Below, in pieces: positions 48,634 to 60,444 of a stretch of 64,000 nucleotides of DNA (its first letter is position 1; every line of letters begins with the position of its first letter). The position numbers and the translations under genes were made by a program. The DNA is from Kingdonia uniflora (Eukaryota > Streptophyta > Magnoliopsida > Ranunculales > Circaeasteraceae), in the NCBI GenBank assembly GCA_014058105.1, contig JACGCM010000669.1, forward strand, positions 248,001-312,000, in the 5' to 3' direction. The notes beneath the pieces are model-generated. The model worked only from the letters and a program-made list of their open reading frames with translations, was not told where the DNA came from and did not search any database.

Positions 48634-51600
48634 CCTATGTTTTAAATTACAGTTCTGAGCAGCTTGGATACCGAAAGCTCGTTTGAGGGGCTGGATCATG
48701 GTAAAGACTTTCCTTTTGACCAATAACCCTCAAGGATAGTTAACAAATAACTCGCAGCACTCACTGCTTGAATGTTATAGAGGTATGGATTTCACACCAC
48801 CCTATTCTTTAGATCACAATTTTGTGAAGATTGGCTCTTGACAACCCGTTTGAGTGGTTGGATCATGACTTAGAGTTTCCTTTCGACCAACAACACACTA
48901 GGATAGTTACTAAATGACTCGTATCACTCCCAATTTGAAATTTGGACCGATACAAATTTTGTACCTCTCCGATGCTTTTGATCACAATTCTGAGATGCTT
49001 AGCTACCGGCAACTCGTTTGTGAGCTTAGATCGATCGTGGTTAAGAGTTTCTTTACAACCGACAACTAGCTAGGGTAGTTACCAAAATACTCACAAAACT
49101 CTTTATTTAAATTTTAGATCGGTACTAATTTTACACATCTCTGATGCTTTAGATCGCAATTGTGAGAAGCTTGGCTGCCGACAACTTTTTTAAGAGGTTG
49201 GATCATAGTTAAAAGTTTGTTTTTGACTGAAAAACATGCCAGGATAGTTACCAAATGACTCGCAATACTCTCAGTTTAAATTTTAAATAGGTATAGAATT
49301 TGAACCTCTTTGATGCTTTAGATTGCAATTTTGAGAAACTTGGCTACCGGTAACATGTTTGAGAGGCTGGATCGTGGATAAGAGTTTCTTTTCGAGTAAC
49401 AACATGCTAGGATAGTTAGAAATTGATACGCAACATTCCCAATTTAAATTTCTGAGAAGTACAGATTTTATCCTCTCCGATACCTTAAATCGTAATTTTG
49501 AGAAGCTTAGTTACCGACAAATTGTTTAAGAGGTTAGATCATGACTATGAGTTTCCTTTCGACCGACAACATGCTTGTATAGTTACCAAATAACTCGTAA
49601 AGCTCTCAGTCTAAATTCAAGACCGCTACGGATTTCGCACATTTCCGATGTTTTAGATCACAATTTTGGGAAACTTGGTTACCAGCATCCCGTTTAAAAA
49701 GCTGGATCATGGTTTAGGGTTTCATTTTGGCCAAAAGCTCAAAAGGAAGGTTACCGAATGGCTTGCAATACTCCAACCTTAAATTTTATACTGGTACGAA
49801 TTTTGCATCACTCCGATGCTTTAGATCGCAATTATGAGAACCTTGATTCCCGGTAACTCACATGAGAGTTTGGTTTTACTTAAGAGTTTACTTTTACCCA
49901 ATAGCCCGCAAGAATATGTTTTAAAAAGCTCACAACACACCTGGTTAAAAATTTAGACCGATACGGATTTTATACCTCTCCGATACTTTAGATAACAATT
50001 CTGCGAATCTTGGCTACCGATAAATCATTTGAGAAGTTAGATCATGGATAAGTGTTTTTTTTTTGCCGATAACATGCTAAGTTACCAAAAGACTTACAAA
50101 ATTATCAGTTTACAATTTTAACGGGTACGGATTTTGTACCTCTAGAATGCTTTAGATTTCAATTTTGATAAGCTTGGATACCAGCAACTCGTTTGAGAGG
50201 TTGGATCACAGAAATGAGTTTCCATATGACCGACAACACGCAATGATAGCTACCATATTACTTGTAACACTCATGATTTGATTGTTAGAGTGGTACAGAT
50301 TTTGCACCTCTCCGATGCTTTAGATCGTAATTCTGAGAAGCTTGGATACCAGAAACTCGTTTGAGAGGTTGGATCGTGGTAAAGAGTTTCCTTTTGACTG
50401 ACAACCAATAAGAATAGTTAGCAAATATCTTGCAACACTCATGGCTTGAATGTTGGAACGGTACGGATTTTGCACTACTCTGATGCATTAGACCATAATT
50501 TTGAGAAACTTGCCTCCTGACAGCCCATTTGAGAGGGTGGATCATGGCCTAGAGTTTCATTTTGACCAACAACATGCTAGGATAGTTACCATATTACTCG
50601 TAACACTCCCAATTTGAAATTTAGACTGGTACCGATTTTGTGCCTCTCCGATACTTTAGATCGTAATTCTGGGAAGCTTTACTACTGTCAACTCATTTGA
50701 TAGGTTGGATCATGGTTAAGAGTTTCTTTTCTACTGACAACAAGCTAGGATAGTTAGCAAATAACTCGCAACACTCCCGATTTGAAGTTTAGACCAGTAT
50801 GGATTTCGTACTCTTCGATTCTTTATATCACAATTCTAAGAAGCTCGGCTGCCAAAAACATATTTGAGAGGTGTGATCATGGTTAAGAGTTTCCTTTCGA
50901 TCGAGCACATACGAGAATTGTTACAAAAAGAGATGTAAAACTTTCGGCTTGAATTTTAAAGCAATACGGATTTGGCACCTCACCGATGCTTTATATCGCA
51001 ATTCTGAGAAGTTCGGCTACCGGTAACTCATTTTAGAGGTTCGATCATGGTTAAGATTTTCTTTTTAATAAACAATATGTTAGGATAGTTAGCAAATGAC
51101 TGCCAACACTCTTGATTTTAATTTTAGACCGATACGGTTACGCATCTCTTTGTTTGTTTATATTGTAATTCTGAGATGCTTGGATAACGCCAACTCATTT
51201 TAGAGGAAGGATTGTAGCTAAGAGTTTATTCTCGAATAACAAAATGCTAAGATAGCTAGAAAATGGCTTGTAATACTCTTGCTTTGAATTTTTGACTGGT
51301 ACGGATTTTATACATCTTTGATATATTAGATCATAATTTTGAGAATCTTTGCTACCGTCAACTCGTTTGAGAGGTTGGATCATGGCTAAGAGTTTATTTT
51401 CCACCGAAAACACACTAGGATAGTTGGCAAATGACTCACAGCAATCCCGATTTAAATTTTATACCAGTATGGATTTTATACCTCTCCGATTCTTTATATC
51501 ACAATTTTGTGAAGCTCGGATGCCCGAAACTCGTTTGAGAGGTTGGATCGTGGTTAAGAATTTCTTTTCGACCAAAAACACGCTAAAATATTTACCAAAA

Positions 51601-52709
51601 AGCATGCAAAACTCTCAGTTTTAATTTTGGCTACCGGTATGGATTTTCTACATCTCCGATGCTTTAGATCGTAATTTTGAGAAGCTTGGTTATCGGCAAC
51701 TCGTTTGAGAGGTTGAATTGTTGTTAAGACTTTCTTTACGACCGATTATACGTTAAGGTAATTACGAAATGACTTACAAAATTCTTGGTTTAAAATTTAT
51801 AGTGGTAAGAATTTTCCACATCTCCGATGGTTTATATTCCAATTCTTGGAAGCATGGCTACCAATAACTCGTTTGAGTGAATGGGTGGTGGTTAAGAATT
51901 TTCTTTCACCGATAACACGCTCAGGTTGTTACCAAATGACTCCCAACACTCCCAACTCAAAATTTTGACCGGTACGGGTTTTACACCTCTATGATGCATT
52001 AGATCGCAATTCTGAGAAGCTTGGCTATCGGCGACAGGTTTGAGCTGTTGGATCGTGGATAAGAGTTTCTTTTTGACCAACAATATGTTAGGATAGTTAA
52101 AAATTGATTTGCAACATTCCCGTTTTATAATTTTGAACGGTACGGAATTTTTCATCTCCGATGCTTTAGATCGGAATTCAATGAAACTTGGCTACCGACA
52201 ACTCGTTTCAGAGGTTGGATCATGGTTAAGAGTTTCCTTTTGACTGACATCACGTTTGTATAGTTACCAGCAGAATCGTAAAACTCTTCGTTAAAATTTT
52301 AAAACAATCCTGATTTTGCAGCTCTCCGATGCTTTAGATGGCAATTCTGATAAGCTTGGCTACCAAACTCGTTTGAGAGGTTGGGTCTTGGTTAAGAGTT
52401 TCTATTTGATTGATAACACGCTATGATAGTTACAATATGGATTGCAATACTCCCGGTTTAAATTTTTGACCGGCATAGAATTTGTACCTCTCCGATGCTT
52501 TTGATCGCAATTCTGTGAAGCTTGGCTACCGGTAGCATGTTTGAGTGGCTGGATCATGGATAAGAGTTTCTTTTTGATCGAAAATATACTAGGATAATTT
52601 AAAATTGATTCACAACATTCCCGGCTTAAATTTTAGAGCGATAGAAATTTTATCCTCTCTGATGCCTTTGATCTCAATTCTGAGAAGCTTGGCTACCGGC
52701 AACTCGTCG

Positions 52710-53155
52710 ATTAAATCAATTAGATAGGGTCGGGAACTATCAGGAACTCCACTGTAAGGTGTGGTAAACAAAAGGGTGGAGTTCAAAGCACATCCAAAGA
52801 AAAAGACTTGACAAAATATACCAAACAAACAGATAACACCTACCTGGATTATAAACTTTATTTCTTAGTTCGAGCCCCTCTTCGCCATCGAGTTGCTCGC
52901 AATTCTCAAGTACAACAACAAGATCAATATCCCATACTTGGCTTGTCAAGAACATGTCAAACAACAAGGGTTTGTCAGGGTGACAATAAATGTGATATGT
53001 TTCACCCTTCGGGTTGCTTTTCGTAGAGTAAAAGGCCACAATATCCCCACACCCTACTAAGGGCCTACCTTCGGCCAACAACTCTTCATTTTAAGCCCCA
53101 ATAACTTTCATCATTTCATAGAAATTTCTATTCATCAAATAAGGAACCACATCCG
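52710..53155 (-). pseudogene. Unrecognised intron-containing gene fragment
   Basis: Read on minus from 53155: DVVPYLMNRNFYEMMKVIGA, a stop, NEELLAEGRPLVGCGDIVAF, PKGETYHIYCHPDKPLLF, TSQVWDIDLVVVLENCEQLD, GLELRNKVYNP, then a donor CCAG|GTAGGT. An acceptor GTGGAG|TTCC near 52737 would join PDSSRPYLIDLI, which then runs to the satellite edge at 52709. The composition is protein-like and non-repetitive with good splice signals. I do not know the family. The 5' end is cut by the LINE poly(T) at 53156. It may be host DNA at the array edge or a transposon-captured piece. Confidence 0.5.
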
Positions 53156-53640
53156 TTTTTTTTTTATGGCAAGCTGGGGGAGTAACCCCCATGATATATA
53201 AAGAAAGATAAAGAATTACAAAACAAGGATAGTTATCTGAGAAGGCTAATTATTAAACAAAGCAGCTTTAGCAAAAGCCAACTACAATTACACTTTCCTA
53301 AAATAAACCTTTCCTTTTTTATCCTCACAAATTCAAGCGGGTTATCTTTTAAGTTAGAAAGCCCCATAGTGGTGCAAGCTTACTCCACCATTTATAAAAG
53401 GCATCAAAGATCTGTGATGGTCAGAAACACAACTTCTCCTATGGCTTTCATCTCCATATGTAACAGTATTAAAAAAAAAACTTGAACGGTAGCTTGAACT
53501 CTCCTAGTGCATGTAACAAGAGGCTCCCCATAATCAGATATCACAAAAACTCCATAGTCCCAGGATGGAATACCTCTGTGCTCAAACAGAATGCACCTGG
53601 GGTTGTTTAAGGATAGTTACAAAATATAGTGGCCTGAGGT
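53156..53640 (-). mobile_element. Second LINE 3' end (RNase H remnant)
   Basis: A poly(T) run on plus at 53156-53166 followed by GGCAAGCTGGGGGAGTAACC is the 3' tail of a minus-strand LINE. Near 53600-53480 minus reads GVFVISDYGEPLVTCTRRVQ, equivalent to GYRVILRADDGDPLAACNG in the fragment at about 61.1 kb and GYEAILRIDKGRTVAAC at 48.6 kb. Many stops show it is dead. It is 5' truncated. Confidence 0.65.
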
Positions 53641-53654
53641 GGGCAGTAAAAATT

Positions 53655-54380
53655 AGACCTAATATCCCCCTTTCCCTCTTTGTGATCATAATAACTTGCA
53701 ATCTTCAGATTTAACTTAAACATAATCATGTTAATGGCAGATTTTTAGATTCAAATCTTAACAGATAACCAATTTCCTCAGCCCCAAAAAAAGGATACAA
53801 TTGGATGAAAGGGCAAGGATAAAAATTGATGGAAAGAAACTATTAACAGGATGTTTATTGAAATCTGAACACAAGTAAATATGCTTCAGAATCTCATTAA
53901 AAATCATTTTAGTGAGGCAGCAATATCAGATTGAACAATCTCCACAGAAAATCCTATTTCATTCAGTCTCAGAAAAAAGGACAAAAATGGATACTTGACG
54001 GAGGATGTGCTCAAACAAAAATCAGACCTAGTATTACCCTTTCCCTCTCTGTGATCATAATAGCTTACAATCTTCAGATTTAACTCAAAACATAATGGCA
54101 GATTTCCAGATTCAAATCTATACAAAAAGCCAGTTTTTCTCAGCCCCAGATAAAGGAAACAAATGGATGGAAGGACAAAAATGGATGAAAATAAACTATT
54201 AACAGGATGTTTACTGAAATCTGAATACACGTAATTATGCCTTAGAATCTCATTAAAAATCAGTTTAAGTGAGGCAGCAAAATCAGATTGAACAATCCCC
54301 ACAGAAAATCCTATTTCACTCAGTCCTAGATATTGGATGAAAAAGGATAAAAATGGATGCTTGAAGGAGGATGTAGCCTG
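53655..54380. repeat. Tandem duplication of a ~355-370-bp segment
   Basis: AGACCTA...CCCTTTCCCTC at 53655 recurs at 54024, and AATCTCATTAAAAATCA at 53890 recurs at 54246. The copies share long stretches but differ by indels. The 161-codon minus-strand frame across them arises from the duplication and shows no protein family signal. Confidence 0.8.
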
Positions 54381-54387
54381 TTGCTGC

Positions 54388-54667
54388 AAACGCCATGCAT
54401 ATGTTCTAGAACAAAACTCATCTACTACTCCCAGCTGCTGACCTAAAGTAGATCTTGTTGGAAATGCAATACAATAACTATGATCAATAATCGAATCAGA
54501 ATATGATTCTACTAACTATTCTCCTACAAACACCATGCATATGTTCCAGAACAAAACTCATTTACTCCTCCTAGCTGCTGGCCTGAAGTAGATCTTATTG
54601 GAAATATAATACAATAACTATGATCAATAATTGAATATGAATATGATTTTACTAACCTCTTCTCCTG
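54388..54667. repeat. 140-bp tandem duplication spanning a copia LTR edge
   Basis: CCATGCATATGTT at 54393 recurs at 54533. Each copy has about 65 bp of flank plus the first ~75 bp of the LTR. The first copy keeps the canonical TGTTGGAAAT terminus; the copy attached to the LTR has TATTGGAAAT. Confidence 0.8.
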
Positions 54668-54960
54668 CTCTCTTAAAATCTCATGTTCTAGAGTGGAGTC
54701 TTCCCTTGGATTGGCTGCAGACCTCAATGGGATAGTTTTCTGTGTAGTAGCCTTCAAGAGGGACTTCCTCTCTATTTAACCTAACAGGGTTAGAGTGGTC
54801 TTCCCATTATACCCTCAAACCTTAATAAAGAGTAACGCAAGGTCACACCTACCTTAACTTGGTGTAAGAATTGGGCACAACCAATAATACTAATACGACC
54901 TATTTATATGTGTACTCCTGAACCGGAAGAGTAGTGCCGATATAGATGGAAAATCCAACA
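54596..54960 (-). repeat. Copia 3' LTR (365 bp)
   Basis: The plus strand starts TATTGGAAAT (ancestral TGTTGGAAAT) and ends GAAAATCCAACA. It matches 60445-60751 at high similarity, including CTTCCTCTCTATTTAACCT and GTGGTCTTCCCATTAT. Minus orientation is fixed by the adjacent polypurine tract and the PBS at the other LTR. Confidence 0.88.
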
Positions 54961-54973
54961 ATCTCCCACCCGG
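54961..54973 (-). promoter_or_regulatory. Copia polypurine tract
   Basis: Plus ATCTCCCACCCGG; on minus GGGTGGGAGAT runs directly into the LTR terminus TGTTGG, the usual plant copia arrangement. Confidence 0.8.
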
Positions 54974-55199
54974 CGCTAACTCGATTTTGAGAAAAATATT
55001 TTTTAGCCTGATTCACGATTTTTTATAAATAGTGGATGGCCATCCTTTATTTTTCAAAACCACACATGATAATTTGTCGGAGGAAATGCTGCATCAAACT
55101 TAATATCACTCTACAGCTGCAAAGATGGCTAACACGGTTCACGGATAAATTTTTCTCAAGCCTTTGAGCACATGCCTAATTCATATCGTAGACATTAGG

Positions 55200-55830
55200 C
55201 TAGCAACCTCAATAGCTTTCAAGTATAATTTTTTTAGTGATGGAGTTTAGCGCCTGGATGACAAATGTACACCCTAATGATGTGATGGTACATTTCCATT
55301 AATGTCCTACAACATGTGTTTAACAGACATATGTCATTTTAATACCTAGATAAATCGTCATGCGAAGATCATCGCTCATACTGAAATGAACGCCAAGCCT
55401 ACCCATATCTAGCCCAAGTAAACTTGATAAAAATTTTAGTATTCTCTATAGGCACTTGATACTTAGACAACCGTTATGTGATAAAATCACACATATCTAA
55501 AACTTTATTACAATTGCATAATTTAAACTGAATATGTGCACATATAATAATGGATCCAAATATAATAGCAACTAAATAATCAAAATCAAATATGAATGTC
55601 GACCAAAACAATAACTGGGAATAACTCCCATATGGATAAAGAATCTTAGTGCAATAATAGTAAATAAAATAATAACTACTCTCACCTAAATGAGCGATCC
55701 TTAAAAAGACTCCATCAAAATCTGAGTTAGAGAACCCCAAAACCATGAGCTCATCTGATCTTCTATAAACAAATCTGTAATCTCTAGTCCTCTTCAAATA
55801 GCGAAGAACCTTCTTGGTTGCCTGCTAATG
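55200..55830 (-). pseudogene. Copia RNase H and C-terminal remnant
   Basis: Minus reads LKRTRDYRFVYRRSDELMVL then GFSNSDFDGV, the copia RNase H start (LKGTxDYxLxY...GYSDSDxAG). It then loses frame. Further down, near 55270-55100, frames resemble the copia tail that ends in a DPLTK-type segment. It is fully broken. Confidence 0.65.
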
Positions 55831-55857
55831 AATAATAGAAAGGTTTTGTTGGTACCT

Positions 55858-56584
55858 TCATAACATCCTAATAACAAAACTAATGTCGGGTCTCATACAT
55901 ATCATGTCATAAGCTTTCATCCACTGAAGAAACCAGACGTCACTGCTAGCGAGTAAAATATCATAGATATAACAAAAATAAAAATGTAAAATGTATCCCA
56001 CTCTGTTTGACATATATACAATGATCCATTTTGAACTCGACAAAACCATGGTTTGAAACCACATCATGAAACTGTAAGTACCACTGCCTAGATGCCTATT
56101 TGAGATCGTAGATGGAACTATTAAGCTTGTAAAATTATCAAACCTTCCATTCAGACTCGAAACCTTTGGGTTGGTACATATAAATCTCTTCGTTGAGACG
56201 CCTATTAAGAAAAGCTGTCTTGACGCCCATCTGATGAAGCTCCAAGCCAAAATACGCCGTAAGAGACAAAATAATCCATAATGAATCCTTCCTCAAAACT
56301 GGTTAGAATGTCTCATTAAAGTCAATTCCTAGATACTACTTGAAACCCTTCGCAACAAGTCTCGCTTTTAAACGCTCAACCTTCCCTTTAGAATCACGTT
56401 TGGCCTTAAAGATCCATTTGTATTCAATTACCTTAGATCCTTCTGGCAAAGGTATTAATCCCCACACAGAGTTGTGAGACATAGAATCTATCTCCTCCGT
56501 CATGGCATTACGCCACTGATCTACAAAACTACTAGCCATAGTCGTACTAAAAGGCACTAGATCCTTGAAATCAAATAAATCCAC
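55858..56584 (-). pseudogene. Copia reverse transcriptase (dead)
   Basis: The start is typical: WRNAMTEEIDSMSHNSVWGL, YKWIFKAKRDSKGKVERLKA, RLVAKGFK. After a stop, FNETF-x-PV and LELHQMGVKTAFLN follow; the family has QMDVKTAFLNG, so the first catalytic Asp is Gly (codon at 56225-56227). The YVDD box is YIYD (near 55958-55969, CYIYDILLASSDV). Immediately after, the sequence jumps to YDMICMRPDISFV, which in intact elements lies far downstream, so an internal deletion is present. Frameshifts lie at about 56335 and 56250. Confidence 0.85.
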
Positions 56585-56599
56585 ATCAGCTAAATAAAG

Positions 56600-57700
56600 A
56601 TGGTAATTATAAGAAATCGTAGAACGCCTCTATCTAGAGGATCTCCAAGTTAAAGCTTGAGGTTGGGCTAAAGGTGGAATGATAGGAAGATAAACGGGAG
56701 CGGGTAGAGGAAAAAGCTGAGGGAGAATCGGTACTAAGACAGGGTCTGGAACTGTGTCTGAAATAATAGATGGGCCTAGAACTGTACTCATCACAGTATC
56801 AATATCAGATAAGTGCGGAAGCATAGCAACATTGATTGGAATAGAAATTAGACTCTAAGTTTTAGAACCCACCTCAAAGACAACCGCTCTATGAATAGTA
56901 CTGGTGAAGTGATCTCCCTCCTCTATGAAACGAGCTTGAGCATACTCAATAATCCCCATGGGTCAAGAAGGACAATAAAACCTGAATCCTTTTAATCTTT
57001 CTGGGAAACTGACGAAGAAACAACTAACAATCCTTGAATCTGATTTTTTGATATTCGGGTTAAACAATTGTGCCCCTGTCGGACAATGCCAAACACGTAA
57101 GTGATTAAGACTAGGATTTCTCCCAGTCTAAAGATAATAAGGATTAATAGGAACAGAATAAGAAGGAAATCGATTCTGAATATAGACTGAATAGCGTAAG
57201 CACTCTCCCTACAAATTCACAGGTAAATCAGTATGATATAACATGCTGTGAACCATATTCTGATAAGTTCGATTGTGGCATTCACAAATATCATTCTGCT
57301 CTGGTGATCCAGAGGTATTGTACTAGGCTACAATATCCTATTCCTTTAAATACTGATATAATGGTCCCGAATGCTGACCGTCTTGATCGATCTTACCATA
57401 ATACTCACCTCCTTGATCTGATCAGACAACCTTGATCTTTTGATCTAACTATTTCTTAACCTCTAATTGGAAAGTCTTGAATACATCAAGTGAGTTATAC
57501 TTCTAATGGATAAGAAAAATGTTGGTATAACGAGAAAAATTGTCAATTAAAGTGATAAATATCGATCACCACCTCGGGACAGAATGGGAAATGGTCCACA
57601 TATATTTGTATGAATCATCTATAAAAGGTTTGTTCTATGAGTAGATTCAAATTTCCTGATCTTGGTTAATTTTCCACGAATGGAATAGACGCAAGTCTAA
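56600..57700 (-). pseudogene. Copia integrase and linker (degenerate)
   Basis: Minus frames read DQKIKVV, stop, SDQGGEYYGKIDQDG (second catalytic Asp kept), GSPEQNDICECHNRT (family G-x-P-x-Q-N-G-x-x-E-R-x-N-R-T; Glu kept), NMVHSMLYHTDLP, LNHLRVWHCPTGAQLFNP and GFRFYCPS. The linker with SISDTVPDPVLVPILPQ-like Pro-rich sequence follows, leading to RT at 56584. At least six in-frame stops are present. Confidence 0.8.
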
Positions 57701-58240
57701 AAATTAGAAAAATCTAAAACCCCAAGGGCCCCATCTCAAACCATAAGCTCTAACTTCCTTCTAGAAATATGTCCATAACATCGAAAAGTGCTCAGAAACT
57801 CTAGAATATTTAAGAGTATATGAAATGTTAGCCTCAATAGATAAACATAACAAAGATGTCTTAAATGAATGATCAAGAGATAGGCGAAATAACCCATAAC
57901 CTAGTAGACCAGAACCAATAATGGAATTGTGATGAATAATGTCAAAACCACCATGTCTAAAATGGAAAAAATAACTGAAAGAATGCAGCTGAGAAACTGA
58001 AACTAGAGATTGTCTCATCGAAGGAACATAAAAGGTGCCTATCAAATCTAAAGTAGCACCCATGTCAAAAACCAAATAAAAAATGCCAACGACCTCAATA
58101 GGAAGGCTTCTAGCATCTCCCGAGAAAACCTGCTCCTCCATCCTTGCCGGCCGATGAGGAGAATTCAAAATGTTAACAGTTCCCCCAGAATTAGACCACC
58201 AAGAGATGGTAGGAACATCAACGAAATTGATTCAAAGCAA
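57701..58240 (-). pseudogene. Copia protease / GAG-pre-integrase remnant
   Basis: Minus reads ISWWSNSGGTVNILNSPHRP: the copia protease motif WWxDSGAT is present, but the catalytic Asp is Asn. This is followed by VEVVGIFYLVFDMGATLDLI, GTFYVPSMRQSLVSVSQLHS and GFDIIHHNSIIGSGLLGYGL, the GAG-pre-integrase region. An open stretch of 135 codons survives at 58168-57761. Confidence 0.85.
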
Positions 58241-60009
58241 ACATAAATGTGGGAATACACATTTCCACTGTCATCATACCTTAGCGATAAAAATAGAGAT
58301 AAGTTACTGTACTGCCTTTCATTGACGGATCCCTCGAATTATTTCTTAATGACATCTAACAGTTCCTAGTGAGAACAAAATCAAAATCAAGGTAGCCTAG
58401 GGTAATAGTTGGTGTAGTAAGAGTCCGTCAAGGTTTCAATATCAGTAAGTTGGTTCTGGATCATAGGGTTCATAGCTGTATGAACCAATGACTTATATTA
58501 AAACGTGTAAAAATTAATTTTATGCACATTTAACTTGATCTATATAAGATCTAAAACTTGATGTCTTTAATCTCGATCCTACCTAGGGTTAGGATGGTCG
58601 AGTCAGAGTGTATATAATATTTAAGGTATTGATTTTTTACTCAGCGGGTACGGCGATGTATCATCGAATCCCTCATTTGGGTAGTGATTTGACATACATT
58701 GCCCCCATGTTGGTGATCACTCACGCTCAAGACTAGACTGGCCACTTATAGTTTAACTTGAGACACTTCCTCACCTTTGGGCCAAGGGTTAGCCTCATCT
58801 CCCCATACCGTGTAGCCTATCTTGGCCCATTAATTAATTAGAAGTTCCTTAACCTCCTTTGGGTGGTCTAAATTTTTCAAGCTTAATTAGTGTAAAGTAG
58901 TCTTAATGAGACTTTACGAGAAAGTCTTAACATTAGGAGAAATGTTTAACTCCATGGACAAAACTCCTTTGGGTGTATTTGCCCATTTTATATCCCGTCT
59001 TCCAAACGACTACATGATCTCACTTAAACCTCATTGGAGATCCTTGGGCAGTAAATCCCTATATCATGAATGATATATCATAGCTTATGCTAGATATTAT
59101 CTAATTAATAATAAATATTAATGATTAATCACTAAAGATTTATTATAATCCTTTAACAGAGTCGTTATATATTGGATATTCTCATACTAAAGTTTCTTTT
59201 TGATAGCTTGTACTCATGATAGTATCAAGCTAACCAACATTCCAACATATTAATGATAAATCTAAAGATCAAATAAATCAGAGTTATGCACATGTAAAAC
59301 ACGAATTTTGATGCTCTTAGGATTAAAGAAACATATTATGGGAAAAGAGAGAAAAAAAGAGGAATAACTCATTCTCCACTCCTAAAATTATGCCAAAAGG
59401 TAGACTGTATATCAACAATGATCAACATGATCATAAACACAAGTATAAAATTACATCTCTTGTTCTAGGTATAGTTAGATCAAAAAAAACAAAAACAAAA
59501 AGCAATTCTCCTGTGGCAACACGAACGACAAAAAATCATCCCATTGAATATATAGCAACCAACATAAGCGCCTAAAGCATATGACGAAATCACATAGAGA
59601 CAGAGACCAACCCAACAATGAGAATCATACAGACATATAAGCAGAGTCAGAGAACTACAAAGAGAGTGAGTAATCTCCTCTAAACCAAACCAAAGCAACA
59701 TAGTAAAAATCCACAAAATCAACACATTGAGACCCACAAAATCAAGCTCTTCAAGAGTTGAGAAAACAGAGGTACGGCCTATAGAACAGATCACCTTCGA
59801 CAACAATAGCAATAGAGGTTTGAAGAAAATATAGGAATCGGACGCCATCAATGCCAGAAAATCGCGAAGGGAAATAAGATTCAGCAGTATCGAACCATCT
59901 CTCTTCAACTCGAGTCTCTAAAGGGGCCTCCTCTTGGCATAAATCAAAGGATCTCGATGCTTCGAACCTCTAATGGGTCTTATCTCAAACAATGAAACAA
60001 TGGAGGGAA
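58241..60009 (-). other. Copia gag remnant and unassigned interior
   Basis: From 58241 to about 58480 minus shows short gag-like words (YLDFDFVLT, HICLLCFESISLMF) but no continuous frame. From 58500 to 60009 I see AT-rich sequence without a supported gene. The 142-codon minus frame at 59908-59480 has no recognisable family and may be part of another insertion. Confidence 0.4.
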
Positions 60010-60138
60010 AACTCTTGGCCCAGTGGCGGTTGTACCTCTCCACCTAAAGAGGGGTCATGGGTTCGAAACCTCATAAGCCTGGAAACTCAGGGTTACGGAT
60101 CCCTATAAAAAATTAGCTTGCCTTCCAAAGAAAAAAAA
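60010..60138 (+). mobile_element. tRNA-derived SINE
   Basis: Pol III promoter boxes are present: A box TGGCCCAGTGG (60016-60026) and B box GGTTCGAAACC (60060-60070), 33 bp apart. A tail AAAGAAAAAAAA ends at 60138. The size of about 125 bp and box layout fit plant SINEs. No convincing flanking target duplication was found by eye. It lies inside the copia 5' untranslated region on the opposite strand. Confidence 0.75.
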
Positions 60139-60430
60139 GGCCATTGAAGAATCAATGTTTGGATTTGTGTATTGGGTTTTCAAATTTGATTATAGGTCTT
60201 ATTCGGTATAATAAAGGGAGAGAGAGGAATCCAAATTATGGGGAGTAATTTTTATGAAGTTCGTAAATAGAGAGAGACTAAATTAACAAAGAGAAGAAAA
60301 AGTTGTTCTCTCAAAAATAAACAACCCTAAAGAAACCATTAAAGTACAAAGAAACAAATCTGACAATAATTTTCAAATTCGTTTCTTCCTCTCTTTACAA
60401 CAATAATTAATCATAGTATTTTATATCCTA
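60139..60430 (-). other. Copia leader between SINE and PBS
   Basis: AT-rich untranslated leader; no gene seen. Confidence 0.5.
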
Positions 60431-60442
60431 GCTCTAACACCA
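60431..60442 (-). promoter_or_regulatory. Copia primer-binding site (initiator Met tRNA)
   Basis: The minus strand reads TGGTGTTAGAGC, two changes from the canonical plant copia site TGGTATCAGAGC, placed two bases from the LTR end. Confidence 0.8.
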
Positions 60443-60444
60443 AT

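Larger units (their letters stand above)
46039..52709 (-). repeat. Satellite array 2 (inverted, diverged 167/168-bp monomers)
   Basis: About 36 monomers of the same satellite family as array 1 but in opposite orientation (GCTTGGCTACC starts at 46364, 46531, 46699, 46866, 47034). Reverse-complemented, the consensus has AAGCTTCTCAGAATTGCGAT with AAAGCATCGGAGAGG. This combines the HindIII-bearing 5' part of class A with the 3' part of class B, and it has GTCGAAAAGAAACTC with no TAG. It is therefore a third subfamily. It is interrupted by a LINE at 48010-48620 and ends at 52709 against non-satellite sequence. Confidence 0.95.

Noticed and set aside
53904..54389. 161-codon minus-strand ORF
   Set aside because: It spans two tandem copies of the same segment, is rich in Phe/Ser/Leu from AT-rich DNA, and shows no family motif.
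59480..59908. 142-codon minus-strand ORF inside the copia region
   Set aside because: Position would suit gag, but the Leu/Phe/Cys-rich composition and lack of gag or zinc-knuckle motifs argue against it.
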